This document shows, piece by piece, positions 11,122-23,390 of a stretch of DNA of 64,000 nucleotides. The stretch spans positions 841,383 through 905,382 of the forward strand of contig FN649742.1 in assembly GCA_000310025.1 (NCBI GenBank), in the 5' to 3' direction. Under the pieces are notes generated by a model. It was not told the DNA's origin and searched no databases. It saw only the letters and a program-made list of their open reading frames with translations. The stretch comes from Ectocarpus siliculosus. Taxonomy: Eukaryota; Sar; Phaeophyceae; Ectocarpales; Ectocarpaceae. Numbering within the stretch: the stretch's first letter is position 1; each line of letters starts with the position of its first letter. The position numbers and the translations under genes are program-made.

Positions 11122-14100
11122 TCACACGGGGGTGGCTTGCGTTGCAGACGACGATGCGGCGCGCGCCAAGTAAGCATGGCGGTGCCGATCGCAGACCCAG
11201 GCCACGTCTCCCGTAAGCGGATGAGCGACCGGCTGCAGGCCGAGCATTTGTCGCCAATCCCTCCTCCCCGACCTTCCGGAATAGTGTTCGTCGAGGAAGG
11301 CGACGACCTTCTCGTACGCGTCTCCCGTAGCACGCACCACGTACTTCGTCTGTTCGTCGTGATTTATAGCCGAGAGAGTACAGCATCCCCTACGGGATTC
11401 AGCTTGCATGTAGGAGAAAATGTATCTACCGCAACTGAGCGCAAATACGTGTTTAGTTCATTTACAACAGCTGTGTGAGAACAGCGAAGCGAACCGTGAC
11501 TCTACGCTAGTGCTCCTCAACATTCCAAACGTTCACAGCCGGCAGCCGCACTCCGGGCGACCGGCTCTATGTAACAGCCACACAAACGCTTGCCTGTGCC
11601 TGGAGCTGTTGTGGTGTCCTCGATACCCGGCGTCGTGCGCCCTGTACCTGCAACGTTGAATTCCCGAGCATTGAGGGGAGGCAGCGAGCGGCGAGATTGT
11701 CGACCAGGCTTGACATCAACCCGATCGTGGAGAACACAGGACGGGAAAATCCATTCCTAGGATACGCCAAACCATCGATACACTTGCCATAAACTTATCT
11801 TATGCATGTGACTTCCTGGCCTGATCGCACGGCTGGCCCGGAAAGGACTGCTCACCTGGCGGCTGGTTGTCTGGTCCTCCTCCTCTTGCAGTGAAGTGAA
11901 CAGCTCTTCGATGTTCCCGCCTACTTCGCCACCGAGTGAACTCTCTCCGGCAGCTCTAGCATACTCTTCTTCTAGGTCTGAAGGGAAGACGCAAAATGTT
12001 TCAGTGTTTTTTTTTGCATACCCACGGAGACGCAACGGTCAGTTGGTGTTTTGGCTTCTCACGTTCAGCCGTATATCGTTCATTTGCCAGTACCGAACCC
12101 TGGCGCAAACTTTGCATGCTGTTACCGCGGTTTTTCTATGTCGGCCCCAACGTTCGAGAAATACCTCAAATCTTGGACAAGGTCGGCAAAACCTCGAACG
12201 CGACCTGGCTGTCGAACGTTTCTAGTCTGTCCACATCTCAAAGTTGCCGCATTGTCTGTTACTTGTTTAAAAGCGACACCACTCTTCTCCGGTAGCCCGG
12301 AATTTTGTCAAAAAGGACATTGGGAAACGACTCGCCTCTGTATACTACTGCACGCCATAAAAAGGGTTGTATGGTTGGTCTTGCCATCAACGGGAACAAC
12401 ACACCGAAAGCGTGTCGACACGTTGGTCCTGTACCGTTCACATCAAACACAGTCACCGGGGTGGCTAGGGTGCATGGGATGGGAACTTAACTTTCTGGAG
12501 TTCTTTCGGCCACGGTCACGACAACTCATTCTTTCAACCAAGAAATAAATGGCAAGCGGCGCGGTGGGCAACATTTCGCATTTAATCATGTGCAATGCCG
12601 TAGACATCCATGTATCATTTGGAAGCAACGGAAAATACTTGTCCAGCCTGAAATTTGAACGACCTTGTCGAACCAAACGACACTCTACGCACCTGCCAAC
12701 ACGGCAAAGGCCATGCCCTCAGTCATTTCGTTGACCCCAATCGGAATGGGGAGGCCGGTCACAACACGTGTCACTGCAGCGGCCAACTTGAGCACCATGA
12801 TAGACGCCTTCAGAGCGGGCGTCCATCGTTGCATCTGACGGCTTGGCCTGAGTACCCCCCCCCCCCCCCGCCCCCCCGAACATTTGAGAGATCGAATGAT
12901 AGCGTTAGGCTGCCGTGTGTGTCCCGAGTGTGCAGGTGTGTGTGGTTGATACGACCAAACAATATTTCAGCGTCAATTTTCACGCCGCTACAGCGGTCTC
13001 TGTGTCTGATCACGCAGCTGCCTTGGTAACTCGCTCCTGCATGCCACAACAGGAGCTGCCAAGCAAGTCGCAAAAGGAGACAAGGAAATATAGAGAAACG
13101 CGAGCAATGGTACCAGCCGGTGTGCGGACCAATCTCCTCAAGGTGTAACGCTGTGGATGTTAGCTTCTTTGGTAAGTGTCTATCGTGTGCGATCAACAGC
13201 AACAACTTGCAGAATGGCAATGTTCCCCAAATGCATATCCCATGCACGCATAAACACGCGCGGGCGCGCGCACGCACACACAAACACGCACACACGCCCC
13301 CTCACAGGGTCCCAATTAATGGCATGTAGAAGTATTTCGTGTTTTCAACCGCACTGAGACTCACGTCTTTTCATTGGTCAGCCGGTTAGCGTGGTCGATG
13401 CTAATAATAAAAAGACACACACACTCAGCCGGCTAGCGCGGTCGATGCTAATAAAAATTACACACACACACACACACACACAAGGTTCGCTGCTTCAAGC
13501 TCTGCATATCATACTCACGTTTTGACAGTAAAACCCTTGCCCTTGGGGCCGCAGTGGGCCGGATGAAGGTTGTACGCGCACAAGAACAGCATGTTGGTGC
13601 GCTCCTTCCGGCACCAGCTAGGTTTTAAAGGCATCAGGCCACGCTTCCACCTTTGATTGACCTACGTGCCAAGGTTTCCGACGGGAAATGTAAATCGTTG
13701 CCGGTCAGGAGGGGTGGCATTCCAGATCAACACCCTTGCCAAACCTCTGTAGAGCTGTACGAATGCGCAGTGTTCATCGACGACAGCACTCTACGCGAGA
13801 TACGAAGAGGACTTCAGAATTGTAATGAACCCGCTCCCCTTAGTAGAACGAACACATTGTGGACGAGCACCAATGTCCTTTAATGCGAGGACTGTTGTCT
13901 GCATCGGACTCCCGTGGTGTTTTGATCTGTGAAATAATCTACGCAGCCTGCAAGAACTCCGCGGGCATGCTAATGCTTTGTATATTACCTCTGGAACCAT
14001 CAGGAGGAGCTTGGGGCAGCGTGCGTCCCCTGTAATGAGCTGGTCTACGACGTTGGCGGTCCTGCTGACTCCCCACATTATCGCGCTCAGCTTTTTGTCG

Positions 14101-15973
14101 TGCTCATCAAGGGTGCTCTGCGGTCATGCGCATGGATGGTTTGTCGGCGGCCAGCGGAAGTTTAGTGTAAGTCAGATATCGGTTGGCCCATGACCCGGGG
14201 CAGGGTCCTTTGTGATACGTTCCTAGCCCTGTGTGATACGTCCCTAGAGAATCCTAGTGCGTCGCACTTCTGAGCACCAGCAGAACCGAATGGCTCAGAG
14301 GGGGGAAGGGTAACAGCCAGACTGCCACGACACCAGTGTTTGAATAAATTCGAACTGAAAACGCAGTGAAGTGGAGATAGCCGCTCCGAATTGCTAGCCG
14401 CTGGGTCCTACCCACGGCCATCCGAGCATTTTCCACCGAAGAAGTGGCATTTCAGCAGGACGAAGGAATCGAACGCGCGAACAGCGGAGTCACCGAACCC
14501 AAACCTTTCGTTGAAAGAGATGAGTTTCCACACGAAATCGCAGATAAAAAAGAAACAAGGCAGTCCACAACAATCAGCACAAGGGAAATCCGCATGACAC
14601 CGAAAACACTTGCGCAACTTTAAATAACCAACGAGGCGAGACAGAACCACCGAGGGAAAAGAGAGACGGCAACAACGTACACGTAGATCCGATAGGCAAG
14701 CCGGTGATAGGCGAAGGAGACGGTGTCTTTGGTTTGTAAGCCGTATTGAAGGGTCGGAGAATGGCTGAAACTTCGCTGTTTTCCACCGCAAGCACCTTCT
14801 TTTCCAAGGCAGCCGCGACTGTTGACTGAGACACGAAAGAAGACGCGAAATCAACCATGCCTAAAATTCTCGTACCTCGATGCTGGCGAAGCGCTGTGAC
14901 ATGGCGCGCTGCATGCCCTGTATCGCGGTCGACATTTCTCTGAGGTTTGCGGCGGAAGCACCTTCATCGCCACTGTTGAGCCGGGCTAGCTCCTCGTTGT
15001 AGCGGTCTAGTTGATCCACCATCTGCGTAGCCGAGAACGTGCTTCAAGGTTAAAACATTGGATGCAACTAACATTTGATTTTGAAGAGAGGTTGGTGCTG
15101 CGACTACTGTGGGTTTACAGCAGATTTATGTTGCTAAACAACTGACGCAACAGCGAAGTCTGCACGAGCGCTGGCGGCGCTGAGACTGCGTGGCCAAGCA
15201 GGGAGTACTACGTCGTACTTAGACACACGGCAAGGGCGAAAGCATCGCTCTCATTCTTCGTTTATGCCTCCAGTTTCCGACGAAGCGAAATATGCAACTC
15301 TTTCTTCTCATTCTCTGGTACACGTATTCTCAAGGAAACAAAAGGCCACTTATGCCTGAACCCGCGACACTTTTTTCGCACATGTGTGGGTACGCACCAG
15401 TTCCTAAACATCAGTTGCTGCCCTGGAATTTGTCGGGTGGGCACGCACGTGTTCATCTGTGTGTATGCCTGGCGCAGAGTCTTGCAACGTAAGCTACACT
15501 AGTTTCATACACGAACTGCGGCAGGCTCTGCCAAAGTATAGGAATGAATGCGACGTGGCAAGGACGGAATGTTGACACGAACAAACACGCTTACGCGTTT
15601 GACACCTCCCTTCGTGAGCTTGCACTACACAAGAATTGAACACCACGGGAAATACACGTGGTACAAACGATCTCACAACAACAGAACAAGATGAAAACTA
15701 AACGGAGGGTTGCATCTGTTGGTTACAAGCCTTATTCATGTCACCTCGCAAAGAGGTCTCGCCGATGCTTGGGAGTTCTCGGAGAGTTCTTGCACAGCTC
15801 CTGCCAGGAGCTGCATTTCCTCTCGAACACCGTCTATCCTGCCTGTCTCCAGCTCGCGATTACTGCCGATCGTCGCGGCCATGCCGTCAATGCGGCCGAC
15901 AACATGACCCATCTCGCCCTATGTGGTGGTCCAGAATCGTGCAAAACACGACGGCGAGCACATCGACGACCGC

Positions 15974-16027
<54 letters not shown>

Positions 16028-19000
16028 AGAAAGGGAGAGAGAGAGAGCCGTGGCGGACGATGGAGGACATGCACGCAACGTTGTTCATCAAAGTGAGACT
16101 GAAAGCACACGCATTGAACCACAAGAGACTCGTATCGGATCAAGACTCTGATTTTCACGTCGGCTACAAGTCGGCCTCGTGTGATAGCGCAACAGGGCCG
16201 CGCAACCATCTGCTCATGTCGGTGCGAGAGAAAACATGGCTTGCCGACAGTCGATATCACCAACAACACAAAGAAGGGCCACCAACAAAAAATATCACGA
16301 GACCAACCGAGCATCAAAATGGCAAACGATGGCACCCAACGCAAGGCAAGGCAATGTTCTCCAGTGAAGAGGAAGCAATGATAATCGCCACAAAAGCTAC
16401 ATATACCGCGTACGCTAGTTCGGCAAAACACGTCGGTTTCTCTCTGTTTTTCTGTCGCAAGCGCGAGGGCTAGCTCAGGAAAACTTCGGCCGGGCTCAGC
16501 GAACGTCAAACCAAGCACGCACAACAAGAGTGCCCACGGGGCAACATCCAAACAGAGCGAGCTGGGGTGGTCTCTCGAGACCAACGCCCCGCGAATGCAT
16601 AGGGTCCTGTCGGATGGACGTTCGCAGAAACCCCAGCAAGGTATCATAGCACCCATCACGATATGCGCACCTTCAGCGCGTGCACCGATGCTGCGTTCGC
16701 CACCAGGAAGTCGTCCCTGAGAGCATCGAACGCCAGCGAAAACTGCTGCCTGAGGCCCTCTATCTCCCGCTTCACTTCCTTGACGTGCTTCGAGGCACCA
16801 CACGAGCAAGAGCAAGAGCAAGGAAGAAAGGAAAGTTTGTCACAAGTGGTCAGGCAGGCAACGTGCTACAGCGGATGAGCAGAAGTGTGACCGTCGACGG
16901 TCTTCAAGGTGGTGCACTCGCACGGCAAAGGCGCGCAAGGGCGCATGCCGAAAAATGTGAGAGTAGAGTTCGCTGCGAGCGCTGTTGTCGCCATGCATCC
17001 GAAATCCGCGATATTTTTTATCATATCCTCACAGAGGTGCGTGCTTCGGCGACGTACCCGAGCCTCTTGCCGCTGGCATGATTTTTCTTTATTTTCAACT
17101 GCTCGATCCACGATGATGCACCCGCTCCAACATGTTGGATTCTACGACCCAGCTCGCGGTAACGTGTGGATCTATTTGTGCCTCCCGCAGCTTCTATCTT
17201 CCTGTGTACGCGACTCACACTCAGCTCATGGGGAACTGCGATGAACAGGCGACGGGCGTACGGGTGTGTCGAAAGACAACACGAACGTCCAAACACCTTT
17301 ATACCTCCCTTTCAACAAACAATAAGCACACGGCATACCCATACAGAGTGGTGAACAAACCTGGCCGAGAGGCACATTGGAGGTGGTTTTGGTTCGAGGA
17401 GAGGGGGCGGCGTTGCGGTAACAACCACCAAGAAAACGTGATATCTTAGTCAGGCGGGCTTTCCGAGTACCTCGATGACGGGCTGAAAGTCCAGGTTTTG
17501 AGCTCGAAGCATAACCGTGTCGTTAGCGGTGATGTACGAGCGTTGTGCCAAGGCCAGCATGGACCCTCTTGCCCTGTCGGAGGGGAAAGCGCGGTCCGGG
17601 AGCCCAGGCAAAGACGCAACAGAGCGACAACAAAAAAGCGCGTGCCAGCTCACAAATTACACACGCACAGTACACAAAATCTTGCAGATCTACGTTTCTT
17701 CCCCAGCCGAGCCGCACATTGCTGGGTAATCCCACTGCCATTCCCGTGCGAGGCCTCTCGGCTGTTCTCGCGTATCGGACGGCAGGGCGTACACCCCGAC
17801 GTCCATCAGATTCTGCTTACAGAGGGTAGAGTTCTCTAAGTGTTGGTGGTGGACCGGTCGAAACAGCTGAGAAATCATGCGAGCTAGGACCTCTTCTTTA
17901 CGTAGTCTTCCGCCAGCCGAGGATGGATCTCGACAATCTCCTGAACGGCCGGCGTGAAATCTTAATCTTGCCAGGGTCAAGACGAACATACCACTCCATC
18001 CTCACCTGTCCGCCGCCCCAGATTCGGCGGGGAGAGCTTATTTGCCTTCTGCCGCTACTGATCAAGGTGTGGCAACTCACCTCCGGCATGAACCCCATTT
18101 CGGGGACGGCGGAGCGCATGCAGCCGTGACTCCGTCGTTGCCAGCACCACTACGTTGTACCTATTGGTGCATAAGACCGTTACTTTGTGCCACTCGTGTT
18201 TCTACGGATCTCTGTAACTGAGAGACGCTGCTCGGTGATTTTTCTCCCCCCAAATTAAGGTTTTTCTGTGTTTGTGTTGTGCGGCCGTATAGGTTTGTAG
18301 CGGTTGGTAGCCAAGCTTCGTGGCGTGTGTGAGAGAGAGATGCATACGACGTTACTGCTGTACAAGGTTCGCAGACGACGAGCGATAAAAGCTAAATCTA
18401 GGTTTCGTCTGAAAGACAGCGACCATTCACGTACTGCCAAGAATGTTAGAGCCGCAGCACGTTCAGCAGACATACAGTACCTCGGATTCGCTGGTGCAAG
18501 CATCGTGTCGAGGATGCGGCGAACAGGGTTTTGGCCAGCCTGGCCGACGTGTGCCAACTCGACTTCCTCGTTCCCCTTGGACAGCTCTGAAAGTTCCCAC
18601 GCGATCTGTTGTTTTGTTTTGCTTGTGGTTGTGAGATCGCTATATGTGCAGCGCTACCGCATGACGTCTGTCTGCAGCAAGGTGCCCAGCGGTTGGAACA
18701 AAACGACATGAAAGATTTACACACCGCTGGGGGGAAGGTTACAAGCCAATGGGGTGCAACAAAGACCGAGAACATATTATTTGGGTTCTCACAGGCATCA
18801 TAGTGTATCAATCTCGCCGATCAACGAAAACGCGAGGCAAATGACAAAAACAGCACCAGGACCAAAGAAAGAGACGGGAGCACCATAACATAACCAAGCC
18901 GCAACGAAGTACAGTACTCCGAACACGAAACCCCACCAAAAACACAAAATCATAAAATGGGTGAACTAGGAGGGAACACCCGCCCACCTCTGCCGCCGAC

Positions 19001-22000
19001 AGGCCTCTAAACGGGTACTCGTGTCCGGCTTCTATGCCATATATGAGCATCCCCAGAGACCAGATATCTTGTGCTTCGTCAGCGGTAATGTAGCTCTCGC
19101 CATCGAGCATCGCTCGCGAGACTTCTGGGGCCATGTATCTGAGGTGATCGACGTGAGGGAGTTCTCCCCTAATCTCACCGCGGGAGAACAAGGGGACCAG
19201 TTCCACCCCTTGCTTTTCTTGTCCTGCGGCAAGCAAGCAACGGCGGTCGCTTTGAGTACGTTGTTCTCGGACGTCGGCGCGTGAAGATTGATCGCTATCG
19301 AGGTGTGATATCTCACAAGCTACCGAGCTGCAGGGGGTAGGTGTCGGAGAACAGAGTGTTTACCTCACAAGCATGACTCTTTCTCTTATCAGAATGGTGT
19401 GTAGTCCGTCATTGCATTTGCTCCGCCGACGCTTGCATGACATCATGGCGCTGCTCATCAACAACGGAACTCGGGGCAAATATAAAAAGCCCTGGAGATG
19501 AAAACGGAAGAGTTTGACGCTTACAAATTCGGAAAGCCACAGCAGTGGGGCGGGCAAAACGGCCTCGTGAGCGGCGTTCAAGGCGCCCTCTCGTTTGGGT
19601 GAATGGCGCGTCCGTGTGCCAAGATACCCACACCCTTGCAACCTGCCACGGACAACCCGACTAGGTTCCGTTGGCCTTAGACGACAACTGGGCTATTCGC
19701 TGTTCCAGCCTTACCGATATTCTATCATGCGTTCCGAACTGGAGAACCGCTTCGCGGCGAGTGACCATTTCGAAGCCTACACAGCAGTAGTATCCAAAAC
19801 CTATAACAAAGCGTTCCATCGGTGGGCCTCACCCTTAGCGTTGGGGGAGATTGCAGCGCGACTGAAGTCTGTGGCGAGCAAGACCGGGAAAGGCGTGTCT
19901 CCCGACTTGACGATGAACGTATCCGGTCTGACGCTGCCCCATACGACGCCCGCCCGGTGCAGATCCTGCACCACAGTTGCTGCGCTCACCGCCCACGTCC
20001 TGTGCGCCAAGGGTTCCCCCATCGTTTGATTGATCCGGGTACACGGTTTGCGTGTGGAGAGTTTAATTGAGCCTTGTTGAATTTGTTTTCTCTCCAGGGA
20101 ATCGGAAAAATCGATACGGTGGAGAGGGAACTCTATCGTTTCGTCCACGCCAAAAATACGTATTTGCCTTTTCACACCTGTGCATCCAGACAGCCTAGAT
20201 CGGACCGAGCGTTTCCGAAGGAAACAACGAGGTACGTCATGAACGACAACAAAGCTATGGATGCCCCGATGTCCCTGCTTCGGGATCGGGCAAAACCCAG
20301 AGATAATCGCACCTGAGCCGCTGCTTGATGTAAGCCTTGGGGTAAGTTGGATCCAGCAGCGCTTCCTGCAGCTGGCACACCTTGTCCCGGAGAGTAGTCA
20401 CCTTCTGGTACGTGGTTGGGGTGACGGCTGTTTTTAGTAAATTGCGGCATGGCCCTACACACAAGCGAGAAGCAGCTTGCAACACCTTGGCGCACAGTCC
20501 ACCCGAGTGCTAGACTTTTGCATGCAGAAATGAAGCACCGCAAGGGTTTGAGCACTTCTCTTTCTTCGCAACCCCGAAAAGACGGCAACAAAGAGCACGA
20601 AAAAGACGGGCGACAAAGAGCACGTTCAGTACCGGCATTATACCCCCCAACACAGCAGATGGCCGTGCCGTACTTTCTTTCCCCTGCAGAAATGTTCTTT
20701 TACTCTTGACGCAAGCCCGGGGGGTTCGGGACCAATCGGTAACATTTTTAAGACTCGGCACGTGGTATGTTGCGCCACATGACCCGCCCTCCTTCCCGCG
20801 AAGCGAACCAATTGTACTGAGAAAGCCATGCCCCAACGTGGGTTTGCTTTGCGTTGGACGGAATACATGCTACGCGTGTGGCGGAATCCATCGCGACCGA
20901 GAAAGGAGCGACAATAGGGATGGAGAGCGTTACAACTTGGTGGAAACATCGTAGCCGAATCCACCAAGCCCTTGGGGGGATTGTACATCATATCGTGTTT
21001 GTTCGTTTCTGTTACTACCTTGCCGCCCTCCGTGTTCACGTCAAGAACCGCGAGATTCTTGCACTTCAAGAGACGTGCGCGGACCGAGTCCGCCACTGCC
21101 GCGTCATCTCGCTGCTGCGTTTCTTCCCTGCGTTTTCCCTCTCCTCGAGGTGCAGAGGCTTCAGGATCGTTGCCGCGACCTGCGTTCTGTGCAAACGTGG
21201 GGCGACCGCGAGAAGATAGACTTGTTGATGAAGCAGCACGCCGACAGGTGGAAGCTTCAAGGTGACCCACTCCAGCCCGAGCATACCACATTGTCACCAT
21301 CCTGGCTGTAGAAGCTTCCTTACAGCAATCAACGGCGAGCTGGTACCCCCCGAGACCTCCACGCACGTATGCTACTCTCTCGGATTTTGCATGACTCAAC
21401 AAAACGAAAGACGGCAGGCGCCTTTGGACGAGGAGAGGAAAATGCTCGACCCTCTCCAACGCTCCTCGATACAAATTGTATTCCGCTAGCGTATGGTTTC
21501 CCCAGAGAGAGAGAGAGAGGCTGACCAGCAAGCCGCAGCAGGTTCGGTTTGACAGGAAGGGCAGGAAATTTCTCTTAATTTTCAAACGCCCCGCACGCCG
21601 GAATAACTTCTATTCTAGTCAGGGATTCAGTGGCGTGTGCAGAGCAGGGAAATCAAACTATCAACATACACCTTGCTCTGTGAATGTTCTTCAACGGTAA
21701 CTTGCCCGCTCTATTTGTCCGTCAGTCCAATACACACAACCAATCATTCGCCCCATTGACCCCATCTACGACCTTCATCTACCTTGCAAAACAACCAAAC
21801 CCATGGGTGCACGCATCTATGCACATGACAGTTTTATTGACATTCAACCCATCGACCAATGCATCAGATGTTCTCTTCAAACAACCGACCGATCACCCAG
21901 CTAAACGTACCTCTGGCGGAGACTGGACCGCGAGGTCATCCCACCTCTGAAGAAAATGCTTCTGGTGCACAGGCAACATGCCGATGTTCTTGCAAAACGT

Positions 22001-22820
22001 GGCGACCTGGGTGTGCAAGGCAAGATCGGCAAAACGCGTTTGACGTGTAAAAACTATTCTACGATACACACGTTTTCCTGGGCGTGACACAACGACGCTA
22101 CAAAATAAAACATAGCACGGACGTGAAAAAGATTTGTACGCGGTGCCCGAATAATGCGAGCGGCACGACGGTTTTTCAAAGCATCCCCTGTCTTCATCAC
22201 GGTTCGTCCACACAGCGACAAGCAGCGTTCGGCGATACCATTGCTCCATATGATGGGTAAGTATCAGTTTTAGTTCACATACCTCCTGTTTCTCGACGTT
22301 GCTCACGAGGAAGAACAGGGAAGAGAATCCTTCATCCAGAAATTTCTGCCGAACACGGCACAAGTGAGGGGAAAAGTTAGACAACGACAAGCCTCGGGTA
22401 AGTGGGCCATGCCATTCTACTAACGATTGCCGCAATGCTTCATCCTGACCCCAGCATGGTTCGAACGTCCTACTGTGCCTCTGTCAGGCAGTACACGACA
22501 CAGAACCAGAAACGCACAATTTTCGATGTGGGGAGCCCTCTCTCTACAGATCTAGATGTAGAAATATTTTCTGGGTTTGTACACTTGTTGCGTAGGCAGG
22601 CCTGCTGTGTTCTTGCCTGCGTGTAACCCTGCAAGCCCCCTTCTTGCATCCATCGCTCCATCCCGTCGCGAGATCGAAGGGTCTCTTCGTCTACGTTGAT
22701 TCTTCGGGCCCACTCTCCCACGCTCGTGCCACTGCCGACACTGCCCGCACTTAGCCGCGGCGGTGGTGGTGGGTTCGGTGCTACCTCGACGGCTGCTCGT
22801 GCTGGTGGCGCCGCCGCCAT
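11122..22820 (-). CDS. coiled-coil protein with kinase-like (pseudokinase) C-lobe and a conserved-looking C-terminal module, about 19 exons, about 913 aa
   Basis: Exons, 5' to 3': 22820-22617, 22345-22283, 22006-21911, 21186-21019 (tentative), 20404-20313, about 20167-19833 (start uncertain, 20194 also fits), 19223-18988, 18605-18476, 17960-17891, 17573-17471, 16787-16671, 15918-15745, 15022-14876, 14825-14796, 14117-13989, 13661-13519, 12847-12693, 11977-11856, 11349-11122. Every junction keeps phase and the total is 2742 nt. Intron 1 needs a GC donor. ATG context is GCCATGG. Kinase C-lobe (about aa 210-400): VVWGSVRPDTFIV sits where HRDxKxxN is expected, so the catalytic Asp is Ser; ATDFS replaces DFG; MAPEV and DIWSLG are intact. 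No glycine loop or VAIK lysine was found. Residues about 440-655 are charged helices. The end (aa 655-913) contains ITGDARCPKLLLMVPE, NMLFLCAYNLHPAHCGPKGK and LAAAVTRVVTGLPIPI, a cysteine-containing and hydrophobic module I believe recurs in algal signalling proteins but cannot name. Likely a scaffold or regulatory pseudokinase. Confidence 0.8.
13379..13482. repeat. 47-bp tandem duplication ending in (CA)n microsatellite
   Basis: Two copies of CAGCCGGTTAGCGTGGTCGA-type sequence at 13379 and 13426, each followed by CA-dinucleotide tracts. Lies in an intron of the pseudokinase gene. Confidence 0.8.
15976..16048. repeat. (GA)n microsatellite
   Basis: Uninterrupted GA dinucleotides to about 16021, then an imperfect GGGA/GA tail, inside an intron of the minus-strand gene. 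It creates long artefactual open frames on both strands. Confidence 0.95.
21150..21261 (+). other. exon-like open segment on the plus strand, opposite a tentative minus-strand exon
   Basis: Reads as a charged coiled-coil (LQDRCRDLRS ... KIDLLMKQHADRWKLQ) between an acceptor-like CCTCTCCTCGAG and a donor-like CAAG/GTGACC. It partly overlaps tentative exon 4 of the minus-strand pseudokinase gene. No companion plus-strand exon was found nearby, so this may be chance antisense coding potential or a remnant of another gene. Confidence 0.3.
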
Positions 22821-23390
22821 GGCCGGCGTAAAGACTATTTCTCGCTCAGGTTGTACTTGTTCGGATCTCCTCCTGTGCAGTGGGGTGGGGTTTGTAGTCC
22901 GGGCGTTTTTTCCGACTGTCAGGGAGGAGACCGAACGGTTCTGTTCCACCCACATAATTAACAATAGGGAAAAGCGCCAGGGAGACTACCTCTCGTACAT
23001 TGCCTGGAAACAGACAACCACCGTTCACGCTTGGACACTGGCTGCCTCCTCCCCATGGTCAGCACTCAGGAGATCAGCACCACACCGACAGAAAAGAACA
23101 TATTGAAGGCCCACAATATCCAGAGCAAAGGAAGTAAGGTTTTCTGCCAACCTTATGAACCGCTCTCTAGTCGGTTGCAAGGTGACGTCAGAGCGATTAT
23201 TTACTCACTCAAGGTAGTGACATTTCTACTGCTCGAAGAATTGCAGAGGGTGTTGGGAAGTCGCTTATCGAGACTATCCTCCAGTCCACGACTCCTGTAT
23301 TAGCGGAAGACTCATGCGTCTTTGTACATTACACAGACCAGAGCGTTAAAACACCATATACATCCACTTGTTCGTTTTTGTCCCTCCGTC
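22821..23390. other. intergenic spacer between two minus-strand genes
   Basis: Contains the 5' flank of the pseudokinase gene and the 3' flank of the ankyrin gene. Nothing else recognised. If the ankyrin gene continues beyond its apparent stop by splicing (see that entry), further exons would lie here. Confidence 0.3.

Noticed and set aside
13379-13482. Possible CRISPR-like direct repeats
   Set aside because: Only two copies with a CA microsatellite between; eukaryotic context and no spacers.
15919-16821. 300-codon minus-strand frame
   Set aside because: Held open by the (GA)n repeat and out of frame with the phase-consistent exons 16787-16671 and 15918-15745.
20095-20160. Plus-strand exon after a strong TTTTCTCTCCAG acceptor
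   Set aside because: It lies opposite the kinase-like exon of the minus-strand gene, has no matching donor or partner exon, and no domain.
20638-21585. 315-codon minus-strand ORF as a single exon
   Set aside because: Only 21186-21019 fits splice sites and phase; the rest shows no domain and contains improbable composition.
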